A DNA stretch of 64,000 nt from Bin80 sp965116685 (GTDB taxonomy: Bacteria > Bacteroidota > Rhodothermia > Rhodothermales > Bin80): contig OZ220707.1 in assembly GCA_965116685.1 (NCBI GenBank), forward strand, positions 2,232,001 to 2,296,000, written 5' to 3'. Numbering within the stretch: position 1 is the stretch's first letter; each line of letters opens with the position of its first letter. The notes below the pieces were generated by a model. It searched no databases. It was given only the letters and a program-made list of their open reading frames with translations, and was not told where the DNA came from. The translations under genes and the position numbers were made by a program. Positions 8,102-16,698 of this stretch are shown here, in pieces.

Positions 8102-9221
8102 GCACTCCGTCATGTAGCGTAACGGACGATCTTCCCTGTAGGATCTTCATGAGACCCTGGCCTGCTATTTCCTGTCGCCAGCCTTTATTCAGTGGATTCG
8201 AGGGCTTCCCAGGGTTCAGGATGAAGTCTGTGAGGATCGCGTTCGTCCCAATCAACTCCGGTTCGATCCCATACTCAAAACCCCGGATGGCAACAACTGC
8301 CAGCAAAAGGTGAAGCTGAGCGGCTTCAGCGCTCGTAAGCGGGCGCGAAGCGAGCGGGGTGGGGCATGCACTGGTCGGAGTATTCAGAGCCTCTTTGATC
8401 AGGTTTGCAACCTCAAGTTCATAGCGGCGAGGCAATGAAGGGCAGACACCTCGGACACGGCCGGGCTTTGTGCATTGCTGCTTGGCCAGTTGCAAAACTT
8501 CTTTGTTACGCAACAGATGCCTGGGTAAGGTGCCGGTTGCCAGAGCGGTATCTGTGCGCCAGTCTGCAATCGCGGCAACAACAGCACATTGCTGAGGAGT
8601 AAATTTACGGGTGGCAGGAGAGCGCAGCAGTCGCTCCGTGGGTGAGGGAGGCAGGTACAATTCTGGATCGTTAAAGGTGCACATCTCCTCTTCCAGCCAT
8701 GTAGTGCGCTGCACCCGGTTTGCCTCCGAAAGGAGCACTTCCCGGATCTGGTGCAGGTAAAGAACATCCTTTTCAGCATACTTGATCTGGGCCGGTTTAA
8801 GCGGGCGGCGCAGCCAGTTTGACCGCTGCTGGCTTTTTGAGAGATGTACGCCACAGAGATTCTGAACCAGTTCAGATAACGAATAGTTTGTCCCCATTCC
8901 AAGCAGGCGGGCTGCAAGCTTTACATCGACAATATTTTTCGGCATTGCCTTGGTTGCATCGGCAATCAATCCAAGGTCCTGACTTGCATCATGCAGGATT
9001 TTAACAATCGCTTGGTCTTCCAGGATGGGTTTCAGTGGAGTCAAATCATCAAAGGCGAGCACATCAATGAGATAGGCCTCTTTTGCACTGAGCCCCACCT
9101 GTACAACGGACAGAATTGTTTCGGGGCTTTTGCCGGAAATAAATTCAGTGTCCAGTGCGACCGAAGAAGATGCCTTCATACGGGAACACAGACCCGACAG
9201 TGCCTCAGGGGTGTTGATCAT
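8076..9221 (-). CDS. rnd: Ribonuclease D
   Basis: 381 residues, the usual RNase D size. It is a 3'-5' exoribonuclease that trims tRNA precursors and other structured RNAs. The DEDDy exonuclease signature is complete: D24 and E26 in LDTEF, D82 in HDASQDL, and Y148/D152 in KYAEKDVLYL. An HRDC domain follows at about residues 205-285 (FTPQQCAVVAAIADWR, then PRHLLRNKEVL). A second, weaker HRDC-like helical region makes up the C-terminus. The gene converges on the Nudix gene with a 26-bp 3' overlap. Its 5' side faces the ferredoxin gene across a 105-bp divergent gap. Confidence 0.93.
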   Translation of the reverse strand: MINTPEALSGLCSRMKASSSVALDTEFISGKSPETILSVVQVGLSAKEAYLIDVLAFDDLTPLKPILEDQAIVKILHDASQDLGLIADATKAMPKNIVDVKLAARLLGMGTNYSLSELVQNLCGVHLSKSQQRSNWLRRPLKPAQIKYAEKDVLYLHQIREVLLSEANRVQRTTWLEEEMCTFNDPELYLPPSPTERLLRSPATRKFTPQQCAVVAAIADWRTDTALATGTLPRHLLRNKEVLQLAKQQCTKPGRVRGVCPSLPRRYELEVANLIKEALNTPTSACPTPLASRPLTSAEAAQLHLLLAVVAIRGFEYGIEPELIGTNAILTDFILNPGKPSNPLNKGWRQEIAGQGLMKILQGRSSVTLHDGVLKVHPLPT

Positions 9222-9326
9222 GAATTGGAGCAGTAAAGGGTTCGGTGGGTAAAAGGAGGGCCTTAATCATTTTTAGGGCGAATCAGACCAGTATCTTATA
9301 TTATTCAACGAAATTATTTCTGAGAC

Positions 9327-9671
9327 ATGCCGTACATCGTTACTGAACCATGTATTAATTGCAAGCATACCGACTGCGTGGAGGTGTGTCCTGTAGATTG
9401 TTTTTATGAAGGCCCCAATTTCCTGGTCATCCATCCTGATGAATGTATAGATTGCAATGCATGTGTACCGGTATGCCCGGTGGAGGCGATCTATCCAGAT
9501 GACGAGATTCCAGAAAAGTGGGAGCATTATGCCGACTGGAACACCTATCTCGCGGAAAAATGGCAGGAGCAGGACTACAATATCATTGAGCGGCAAGATC
9601 CTCTGCCAGAGGCAGAGGAGTGGAAAACCAAAGAAAAATCCGAAGAGGACATCCTGGAGTGGGATGTCTAA
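9327..9671 (+). CDS. fdxA: 7Fe ferredoxin (FdxA type)
   Basis: 114-residue electron carrier with one [3Fe-4S] and one [4Fe-4S] cluster. The cysteines match Azotobacter ferredoxin I spacing: C9, C17 and C50 for the 3Fe cluster, C21, C40, C43 and C46 for the 4Fe cluster, with extra C12 and C25. The C-terminal 50 residues are acidic and carry the WEHYADWNTYLAEKW tail typical of this group. The gene is monocistronic; its TAA stop overlaps the stop of the convergent ahcY gene by three bases. The redox partner cannot be told from the neighbours. Confidence 0.93.
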   Translation: MPYIVTEPCINCKHTDCVEVCPVDCFYEGPNFLVIHPDECIDCNACVPVCPVEAIYPDDEIPEKWEHYADWNTYLAEKWQEQDYNIIERQDPLPEAEEWKTKEKSEEDILEWDV

Positions 9672-10945
9672 GTGCCGGCGGAGTAATCACTCGCGTACCT
9701 CTTTTGCTCCGGGGTTAATGTGTCAATTTTGAGCCCCATCGTATCCAGCTTCAAGCGGGCAATCTCTTCGTCGACGGAGGCTGGCAGATCAATCACTTTG
9801 CGTGGCAGTTCTGTGCCGCGCTCTTTGGATTGGATCAGGCTCAGGTGAGCCATAAACTGGTTGGCAAAACTCATGTCCATCACTTCAGAGGGATGCCCTT
9901 CTGCTGCGGCAAGGTTGACCAGTCGCCCGTCTGCAAGCACATAAATCTTGGATTCATCTGCACGGGTATATTCACGGTTATTGGGCCGGATATCCCGTTG
10001 CGTGGCGGTGAGTTCAGCCAACTCAATCAGATTCAACTCCACATCATAGTGTCCAGTGTTACAGACAATCGCTCCATCCTTCATGGATTCAAAGTGCTGT
10101 CCGCGAATCACATCCTTCATTCCGGTTGCCGTTACAAATACGTCACCAACACGGGCAGCATCTTCCATGGGCATGACTCGCATACCGTCCAGGGTTGCCT
10201 TGAGCGCCGCCGCAGGGCGCACTTCGGTCACGATCACATTGGCTCCCATTCCACGCCCCCGGATGGCAACTCCCCGGCCGCAGTGTCCGTAGCCGGCAAC
10301 AACCAGATTTTTTCCAGCCAGAAGTACACTGCTGGCACGCAAGATCCCGTCAAGGGTTGATTGTCCGGTTCCATAGACATTATCAAAGTCCCATTTGGTT
10401 TCCGTGTCGTTTACGGCGTACACAGGATACAGGAGTTTGCCGTCATCGGCCATTGCACGCAGTCGCTGCACACCGGTTGTGGTTTCTTCGCTACCACCAA
10501 TGATGTGATCAGACAGGTGTGGAAACCGTTTATGGATCGTGAAAATCAGATCCGCTCCATCATCAAGTGTGGTGTCTGGGGGAGTGTCAATCGTACGGTC
10601 AATGCTCCAGTAAAATTCTTCAACATTTTGTCCGTACCAGGCATAGATCTGGGTTCCACCCAGTGCCAGTGCTGCTGCAACCTCGTCGTTGGTGGAGAGG
10701 GGATTGCAGCCGCTCCACGAAACTTCAGCCCCGCAAGCGGCCAGTGTCTCAATGAGTACAGCCGTTTCTTTGGTGACGTGTAGACAACCGGTAATCTTAT
10801 ATCCTTTGAATGGTTGAGAGTCTGCATATTGGTTACGCAGGCGCATCAGTACAGGCATCCGGCTTTCCGCCCACTCAATCCGCATTCGACCGTTTTCGGC
10901 AAGACTCAGGTCCCGTACTTTGTATTTCCCCTCCGAATGATTCAT
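9668..10945 (-). CDS. ahcY: Adenosylhomocysteinase
   Basis: Cleaves S-adenosylhomocysteine reversibly to homocysteine and adenosine, removing the inhibitor left by methyl transfer. 425 residues. The active-site stretch NDTETKWDFDN (179-189) supplies the lysine and aspartate (K184, D188), and GYGHCGRG (218-225) is the NAD-binding glycine loop. TGCLHVTKETAVLIETL near the N-terminus is also diagnostic. The C-terminus ends in PEQKRYASDYSAGT and not in the long KPDHYRY tail, as in the shorter archaeal/Bacteroidota-type enzymes. It lies downstream of metK and a secreted protease on the same strand, 62 bp after the protease stop. Confidence 0.96.
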   Translation of the reverse strand: MNHSEGKYKVRDLSLAENGRMRIEWAESRMPVLMRLRNQYADSQPFKGYKITGCLHVTKETAVLIETLAACGAEVSWSGCNPLSTNDEVAAALALGGTQIYAWYGQNVEEFYWSIDRTIDTPPDTTLDDGADLIFTIHKRFPHLSDHIIGGSEETTTGVQRLRAMADDGKLLYPVYAVNDTETKWDFDNVYGTGQSTLDGILRASSVLLAGKNLVVAGYGHCGRGVAIRGRGMGANVIVTEVRPAAALKATLDGMRVMPMEDAARVGDVFVTATGMKDVIRGQHFESMKDGAIVCNTGHYDVELNLIELAELTATQRDIRPNNREYTRADESKIYVLADGRLVNLAAAEGHPSEVMDMSFANQFMAHLSLIQSKERGTELPRKVIDLPASVDEEIARLKLDTMGLKIDTLTPEQKRYASDYSAGT

Positions 10946-11007
10946 AGATTAATTCGATTAAAGTAAGTTGGCAGCGCTCAAACCCGTATCGCCCCCATCT
11001 GGTTCGT

Positions 11008-14000
11008 TTAGCGCACAAGCGTGATCGGTTGCTGCAGAAGTGTATTGTCGGTTTCCATCCTGACCCAGTATACGCCGGATGCAAGGCCATGCAGGTTTAA
11101 GGTAATTGCATGTCCACCCGCCTCATATGTGCGATCCGTGACGGTTTGTATATTCTGACCAAGGATGTTGGAGATCGTGATCCGTACATGCGAGGTTTCC
11201 GGGAGGATATAACTGATGGTCGTCTCGCCCCTGAATGGGTTCGGGAAGTTTGGATAAAGTATAAGGTCAGCAGGTGAAAGGACCGTTGGACTCTCCCCCG
11301 TCAGGCGGTAGTATTCCGCGCTGAAGATCTGCCAGAACCCATCTCCGGTTTGCCGTCTCCCATGAACTAAATCCATGCGCAACTGATAGGGTTGACGAAG
11401 CGGGGTGAGGTCAAACCAGGAGGTAGCGATTCGGGGGGATTGCCCGGAAAACTCCATTCGATCTTCCTGATCCAGATCAAAAGAATGTGTTCTGGGTTCC
11501 AGCGTCTCCCATGTGTCACCGCCGTCCTCGGTCACGCTGATCCGCCCCAGGCTTCCCCCCTCCAGTTGATAGGCATGACGCAGTCGCAGCATCGTCAGCT
11601 CTGGTTGATCTGCAAAGTAAACAGGTGCCAGTACGATGGACGATTGCCGGTAATCTGCATTTGTCTTCGCAAGATACTCCCCGCCTCCGTCGGTCCATGC
11701 ACCGCTGGGATACCCATTCGTTAGTGCGGAGCGCGGGGCTTCAGAAGGTGCATACAATTTAAGGAGTTCCTCTGCTGATTCTGCGCCGAGTGTACGAAAA
11801 TTGTTATCAAAGTCCCGGACGGTGATGGAATAGCCCAGCACGCCACCCGGCCGGAGTTTCGGGATCGGGAGGGCCGTATAGAACCAGCCCGGACTGGTCT
11901 GAAGAGGACCTAGTCGGTAGGTGCCCAGAAATTCCAGTTGTGTGTTCACAACTTCGTAGAAGCGCAGACGAACGGACTCAATTCCTGTATCGTCCAAAGC
12001 CGCAACCCGGATGGGCATTGTAGCGTCGTCAGGGGATATGAATTGATACGCAAACGGAGTATGCTGAACCAATGGCACGACCGTATCAACAGGTGGATCA
12101 GTTAGAATACGTACGTCCCGGACCGCCCATCCCGCAAAATTGTTGGTGGTAGAATTGGAATTACCGGCTCCGGTTCCGAACGCGAGCCGGGTATGGACCT
12201 CAAATCGATAAGCCCCGGCAGGCGCATCCGGCAGAGGTACACGAACCCGGCGCCAGCCAAGGCTTGAGCCGCCAAAGGCCGGGGTTCCAGACAGTGGGTT
12301 GGACCGCGTTGATTCAACGTCCCCGTTGTAGCCCCACTGTGGCTCGGCAACGGTCCAGGATCGCCCTCCATCAGTTGAAAGCTGAATCTGTCCACCGTCA
12401 TAAATGATGCCGCCAGCATCTCCTGGACCGGGTACATCTGTATTCTCAAAGTCATACCAGTGCCAGAATTCCAGATGAGCATCGGGATATCCTACAACAT
12501 TGACTTCAGGGAAGGAGAGCAGACTCTGAGTAGGTTTGTCGCTATAAGGTCCGTCTGGTGCGGTGACCCAGAGTGCTCCCGGATATCCGAAGGCATCTTC
12601 ATGGGAGGCCCATTCACCAGCGGCCAGTCTCGGCCAGTCATCAGGATTCCATAGCCCGAGTTGACTGGAGTCGGGAATTACATCCACTCGTAACAGAGGA
12701 TTTTTCAGGGGTGGAAATACCGCGACGTTTGGTGGATCGGCGTAGTCATGAGCGATAATTCGATACTCCAGCCATGTTCCCGGCAATGCGTTTTCAGGAG
12801 TACTTGGCAGCGGCAGATTAAACGTATAGGTGCCGTCGTTTGAATCCCGCAATTCGAGTGTACCAGAGTTTATGCCTGCCTGCCTGGCGTCATGGATGAT
12901 GTAGTCAAGCATGACCTTGGATACGGCGTGGTTGTCGGTCACATGGGCGGAAAGAAGGGTCTGAATATCTTTGGGAAGTACATGGGTGACGGTCGTGTGG
13001 GTGACGGTCGGTTCTTGGGTATCCGGCCCCAAATGTACGGTCCAAAGATCCTTGGGAGCCGATCGAGGTTTGGTCACCGAAGCCGCTTCCGTGGAAGCCT
13101 GGAGGTAGTATTCCAAGAGGGTAGCGGATGAAGGGAGCAGGATTTCGGTGCTCCATGTAGTTCCACTTTCTTGAGTCAGTGCCTGGGTCGTGAAAGATCC
13201 CGAGTCAATACGGTAGGAGACGCTTGCACTGGTGATCGGGTACCCGGGGACTTCGATATCCGCCTCAAATCTCACTGGACGGGTGAGATCCATGTGTATA
13301 GCAATCGGTGTGTGCGTGATTGTGGGAATTCCAATCCGCGAAGCAAGAAATCCTCTCGATCCAAAGATGTCATAGATATCCTCGGTGTATTGCCCGTTAT
13401 ATAGAGCATCATTGGCGGACAGGAGCGCTTCCGCTGCATCCCCAAGCGTGAAATTGCGGCCCAAATACGGAAAAGCGGCCAGATGCAGGCGGTCGGCATC
13501 CTCGCGTCCGGCACGCTCCCAGAGTTTCATCATCAGGGCAGCCCAGGTTCGTCCGTAGGTATAAATACCGCCTCGTCCGCAGCAGTCCCGTTTAATTTCG
13601 TCGTAGTGATGATTTCCATCCGCACGGCGTCCGCCCCAAGCAATTCCATCCCAGGGAAATACCTCCCTCCAGTCTCCCGCTGGAACCTCTCCACGATCCA
13701 TTAGGTCTCTGCGGTAAGACACGGCCCAATAGTCGGAAAACCCTTCCCCAAGGATTCCCCATTCTCCCACGGGAAGGGGAGAAAATCCAAGATGGTGATG
13801 TATCAAGGCATGACCATACTCGTGAAGGATCACACCAGCGTCTTCTGCATCATCCATGCCACCATCTCCAAAGTACAGGGCTTCGAGCAGGGGGTTATAG
13901 AAGGATTGGTCTTCAGAAAGTGCATGCGGGTCCGCAGTGATCGGGTCGGAAGGTGGGGCGATTCCGACATCCAGAGATTGAACATAGCGCGCACTCATGT

Positions 14001-15027
14001 CAATGAAATAGTACACCATGACCGCCTCAAAATACTTATTGCTGCGCGTGTACTTGAAATCAGACGGATTGTCTTCTATCGGAGCCGCAGAACCGGTAAT
14101 GTGTACCCAGGGTCCGGTGAGTCGATACTGACCATTGTGGAGTTGGTCCAGATCCCGGAGAGTGACGGTCTGGAGCAGACTGTTCAGCGTTTCATTGTCC
14201 TTGTCATCGTTGTCCACATAATCACCGCCAGCGGGTTGGCCGGATGCGGTCAGGGGATCATGCAGCCAAATCTGTCCTTCTCCATCTATATCTTTTTTAG
14301 AGGGGGGATCAGGGTGGGAGAATACGAGCAGGTTCATCAGCTGAATCAATGCTCCGGTGTTGGCATCCAGCAGGACCTCCCATTCCCCCGTGCCGGTATC
14401 CGGCGACACAGTCGTTTGCCAGATCAGTCGGGGCGGATTGTCGGGCAGGACCAGAAGCTCCGCTGGTTGCGAGGTTGCCCCATCGTCGGAAATCGCCCGC
14501 TGTGCCAGGGATTCGGCCTGTGCTGCGCTGAGGGTAGGCACAGAATTAAATGCATCCACGTTTTCCAGATGAAGTGCATAGCCGCTGACTACCATGACCG
14601 GCAATCCGGTCCGGTTTAGGTTTATGTGCACAAAACGACCATAAACCGGGACATCGGTCAGCGTCTGCTGAAAGGTCAGGTGATGTGCTCCCAGGCTTTC
14701 TCGTTCACTCACCAACTCCAGGACCTCCGGCGTGCGGATCCCGAAGGGCTCGCCATCCTGAAGCAGCCATGCACGTGCCGTAGCTTCCGGTGTGGATTCC
14801 GGAGTCATGTTCGGGCTCAACCGGTAGGCTGCCCGCAGAATTCCCAGTTGTTCATCAATCCGGCCGTTTGCTACACGAGTCGTCGGGAGATTCGTCCAGA
14901 CATTTTCTTGGACAACTGCAGTGCGGGAAGCGGCGGGGAGTGCCTCGATGGCTTCCAGGCGCTCCTGTGCAACGGCAGTCGCGACACAAAAGAATGTCAG
15001 CAGAATTGTGATGGATTGTCGTACCAT
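11008..15027 (-). CDS. Large secreted M36-like zinc metalloprotease with C-terminal sorting domain
   Basis: 1339 residues. Signal peptide 1-20 (cleavage after AVA). Next comes an inhibitory FTP/PepSY-type propeptide of about 220 residues (DVPVYGRFVHINLN, GEWEVLLDANTGALI). The catalytic domain has HEYGH at 402-406 and the third zinc ligand E428 exactly 22 residues after H406, in GEGFSDYW with D432, which is the fungalysin (M36) pattern. Beta-sandwich domains of unknown role follow, then a sorting domain over the last 85 residues (YPNFPNPFRGETTISY, SNILGQ). It is probably an extracellular protease for nutrient protein. It sits 12 bp downstream of metK and may share its transcript. Confidence 0.88.
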   Translation of the reverse strand: MVRQSITILLTFFCVATAVAQERLEAIEALPAASRTAVVQENVWTNLPTTRVANGRIDEQLGILRAAYRLSPNMTPESTPEATARAWLLQDGEPFGIRTPEVLELVSERESLGAHHLTFQQTLTDVPVYGRFVHINLNRTGLPVMVVSGYALHLENVDAFNSVPTLSAAQAESLAQRAISDDGATSQPAELLVLPDNPPRLIWQTTVSPDTGTGEWEVLLDANTGALIQLMNLLVFSHPDPPSKKDIDGEGQIWLHDPLTASGQPAGGDYVDNDDKDNETLNSLLQTVTLRDLDQLHNGQYRLTGPWVHITGSAAPIEDNPSDFKYTRSNKYFEAVMVYYFIDMSARYVQSLDVGIAPPSDPITADPHALSEDQSFYNPLLEALYFGDGGMDDAEDAGVILHEYGHALIHHHLGFSPLPVGEWGILGEGFSDYWAVSYRRDLMDRGEVPAGDWREVFPWDGIAWGGRRADGNHHYDEIKRDCCGRGGIYTYGRTWAALMMKLWERAGREDADRLHLAAFPYLGRNFTLGDAAEALLSANDALYNGQYTEDIYDIFGSRGFLASRIGIPTITHTPIAIHMDLTRPVRFEADIEVPGYPITSASVSYRIDSGSFTTQALTQESGTTWSTEILLPSSATLLEYYLQASTEAASVTKPRSAPKDLWTVHLGPDTQEPTVTHTTVTHVLPKDIQTLLSAHVTDNHAVSKVMLDYIIHDARQAGINSGTLELRDSNDGTYTFNLPLPSTPENALPGTWLEYRIIAHDYADPPNVAVFPPLKNPLLRVDVIPDSSQLGLWNPDDWPRLAAGEWASHEDAFGYPGALWVTAPDGPYSDKPTQSLLSFPEVNVVGYPDAHLEFWHWYDFENTDVPGPGDAGGIIYDGGQIQLSTDGGRSWTVAEPQWGYNGDVESTRSNPLSGTPAFGGSSLGWRRVRVPLPDAPAGAYRFEVHTRLAFGTGAGNSNSTTNNFAGWAVRDVRILTDPPVDTVVPLVQHTPFAYQFISPDDATMPIRVAALDDTGIESVRLRFYEVVNTQLEFLGTYRLGPLQTSPGWFYTALPIPKLRPGGVLGYSITVRDFDNNFRTLGAESAEELLKLYAPSEAPRSALTNGYPSGAWTDGGGEYLAKTNADYRQSSIVLAPVYFADQPELTMLRLRHAYQLEGGSLGRISVTEDGGDTWETLEPRTHSFDLDQEDRMEFSGQSPRIATSWFDLTPLRQPYQLRMDLVHGRRQTGDGFWQIFSAEYYRLTGESPTVLSPADLILYPNFPNPFRGETTISYILPETSHVRITISNILGQNIQTVTDRTYEAGGHAITLNLHGLASGVYWVRMETDNTLLQQPITLVR

Positions 15028-15039
15028 ACAGAACGTTTG

Positions 15040-16242
15040 TTATCGGTCGGAATGAATCCCCGCACATTTGCGTAGCTTCTCCACGGCATCCAATTTCTCC
15101 CAGGGGAAGCATCCCCGCCCAAAATGCCCATAGGTGGCAGTCTTCTGATAGATCGGATTTTTGAGTCCAAGGCGATCAATGATGCCTTTTGGCTTCAGAT
15201 CGAAGGTCTTTTCCACAATTTCTGTCAGCTGGTGATCGTATAAACCATGTTTGGCCGTGCCGGACGAGTCGATAAAGATGGATACGGGTTCGGATTTACC
15301 AATGACATAGGCAAGCTGGATCTCGACCATATCCGCCAGGTCAGCAGCCACTAGGTTTTTGGCTGCATGGCGCGCGGCATAGGCTGCGGAGCGGTCCACT
15401 TTGGAAGGGTCTTTCCCACTAAAGGCTCCACCTCCGTGTGCTCCCCGTCCTCCATATGTGTCCACAATGATTTTCCGTCCGGTCAGCCCCGCATCGGCAT
15501 GCGGGCCACCCTCCACGAATTTGCCGGTCCTGTTCACGATCAATTTGGTCTTGTCATCCATCAGATGCTCATCAATCACACGTCGTAAAAGGTGCGTTTT
15601 CAGATCTCTCTTAATCTGCTCCTGTTCCACGTCAGCATCATGCTGGGTTGCAATCACAATCGTATGAATCCTTTTTGGGGTTCGTCCAGTCGAGTCGTAC
15701 TCAACGGTGATTTGGCTTTTAGAATCTGGCCGAAGGTACGGCATGATGGATTCACGCGTGCGGATTTTGGCCAGCTCCTGAACCAGCCCATGTGCATACA
15801 TGAGTGGCATGGGCATCAAGGCCGGGACTCCATCATGCTCAGCCTCAAATTCCCGACTGGCAAACCCGAACATCATCCCCTGATCTCCGGCTCCCAGTTC
15901 CGGTCCACCGTCCACTCCGCCACGGATGTCCAGACTCTGTTGGTGAATGTGATTGGTCACCTTAAGGGTATTGGCATTGAAATGAAGATCACCGTAGGTG
16001 TAGCCGATTTTGCGTACAACATGACGGACAATCTTCTCAATCCTCGCGCTAGTGACATCCGCACGCGAGTATACCTCTCCAGCAAGAATCACATTATCGG
16101 AGGTCACCATGGTCTCAACGGCAACGCGGCTCTTGGGATCGCGCTGCAGGTGTTCATCAAGAATGGCATCTGAGATTTGATCGGCAACCTTATCGGGGTG
16201 TCCCTCCGATACGGACTCGGAGGTAAATAAGTAAGTAGACAT
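15040..16242 (-). CDS. metK: S-adenosylmethionine synthetase
   Basis: Makes SAM from methionine and ATP. 400 residues, slightly longer than E. coli MetK. The ATP-binding motif SEGHPDK lies at 12-18; GAGDQGMMFGF is at about 117-127, and the glycine-rich P-loop-like GGGAFSGKDPSKVDRS is at about 270. The gene is first in a minus-strand run metK - M36 protease - ahcY. Divergent acpP begins 194 bp away. The leader carries a strong hairpin (16268-16303). Confidence 0.97.
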   Translation of the reverse strand: MSTYLFTSESVSEGHPDKVADQISDAILDEHLQRDPKSRVAVETMVTSDNVILAGEVYSRADVTSARIEKIVRHVVRKIGYTYGDLHFNANTLKVTNHIHQQSLDIRGGVDGGPELGAGDQGMMFGFASREFEAEHDGVPALMPMPLMYAHGLVQELAKIRTRESIMPYLRPDSKSQITVEYDSTGRTPKRIHTIVIATQHDADVEQEQIKRDLKTHLLRRVIDEHLMDDKTKLIVNRTGKFVEGGPHADAGLTGRKIIVDTYGGRGAHGGGAFSGKDPSKVDRSAAYAARHAAKNLVAADLADMVEIQLAYVIGKSEPVSIFIDSSGTAKHGLYDHQLTEIVEKTFDLKPKGIIDRLGLKNPIYQKTATYGHFGRGCFPWEKLDAVEKLRKCAGIHSDR

Positions 16243-16267
16243 GGTAGATATTTATTACTCGGGTGGT

Positions 16268-16303
16268 GGATTGAACCGGTGGCTGTTATTGCTGGTTCAA
16301 CCC
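16268..16303 (-). promoter_or_regulatory. Hairpin in the metK leader
   Basis: A 10-base inverted repeat (GGATTGAACC at 16268-16277 and GGTTCAACCC at 16294-16303) enclosing 16 nt. Read on the metK strand all ten positions pair, with one G-U. It ends 25 bases before the metK ATG. metK leaders often carry SAM-sensing RNAs, but I could not match this one to SAM-I, SAM-II, SAM-III or SAM-Chlorobi, so the role (operator, attenuator or riboswitch part) is open. Confidence 0.4.
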
Positions 16304-16436
16304 CGCGGTTTATGGTATGACTTGCGGCAGGGTTTAATGACTTTAGCGAAAGTTGTATGAATTTGCCGTAATTTAGTTGTAATGTATCCGCACGGGAAGT
16401 CGCTGCGGTTTTTAAATAACTATTATTTAGATCATT

Positions 16437-16673
16437 ATGTCAGAACTTGCAGACAAGGTCAAGGCGATCGTGGTGGATCAGTTGGGGGTTGCTGAGGATG
16501 GAATTACTCCAGAGGCTTCCTTCTCTGATGATTTGGGAGCGGACTCGTTGGATACGGTTGAGTTGATCATGGAATTCGAGAAGGAATTTGATATCAGCAT
16601 CCCGGATGAGGATGCTGAAAAAATTGCTACCGTTGGAGATGCAATAGAGTATCTCACGGAAAAGAGCACCTAA
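16437..16673 (+). CDS. acpP: Acyl carrier protein
   Basis: 78-residue acidic four-helix protein that carries growing acyl chains on a 4'-phosphopantetheine arm. The attachment site is S37 in GADSLDTVEL. Length, charge and the ending (DAIEYLTEKST) are typical. It lies 25 bp upstream of fabF, the usual acpP-fabF operon. The start ATG is supported by the MSELADKVKAIVVDQLG family beginning. Confidence 0.97.
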   Translation: MSELADKVKAIVVDQLGVAEDGITPEASFSDDLGADSLDTVELIMEFEKEFDISIPDEDAEKIATVGDAIEYLTEKST

Positions 16674-16698
16674 TTCTCCTAATAGAAAGCCTACAGGC

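Noticed and set aside
13792..14619. 275-codon plus-strand frame
   Set aside because: Wholly antisense to the M36-like protease, whose HEYGH...E motif fixes the true frame.
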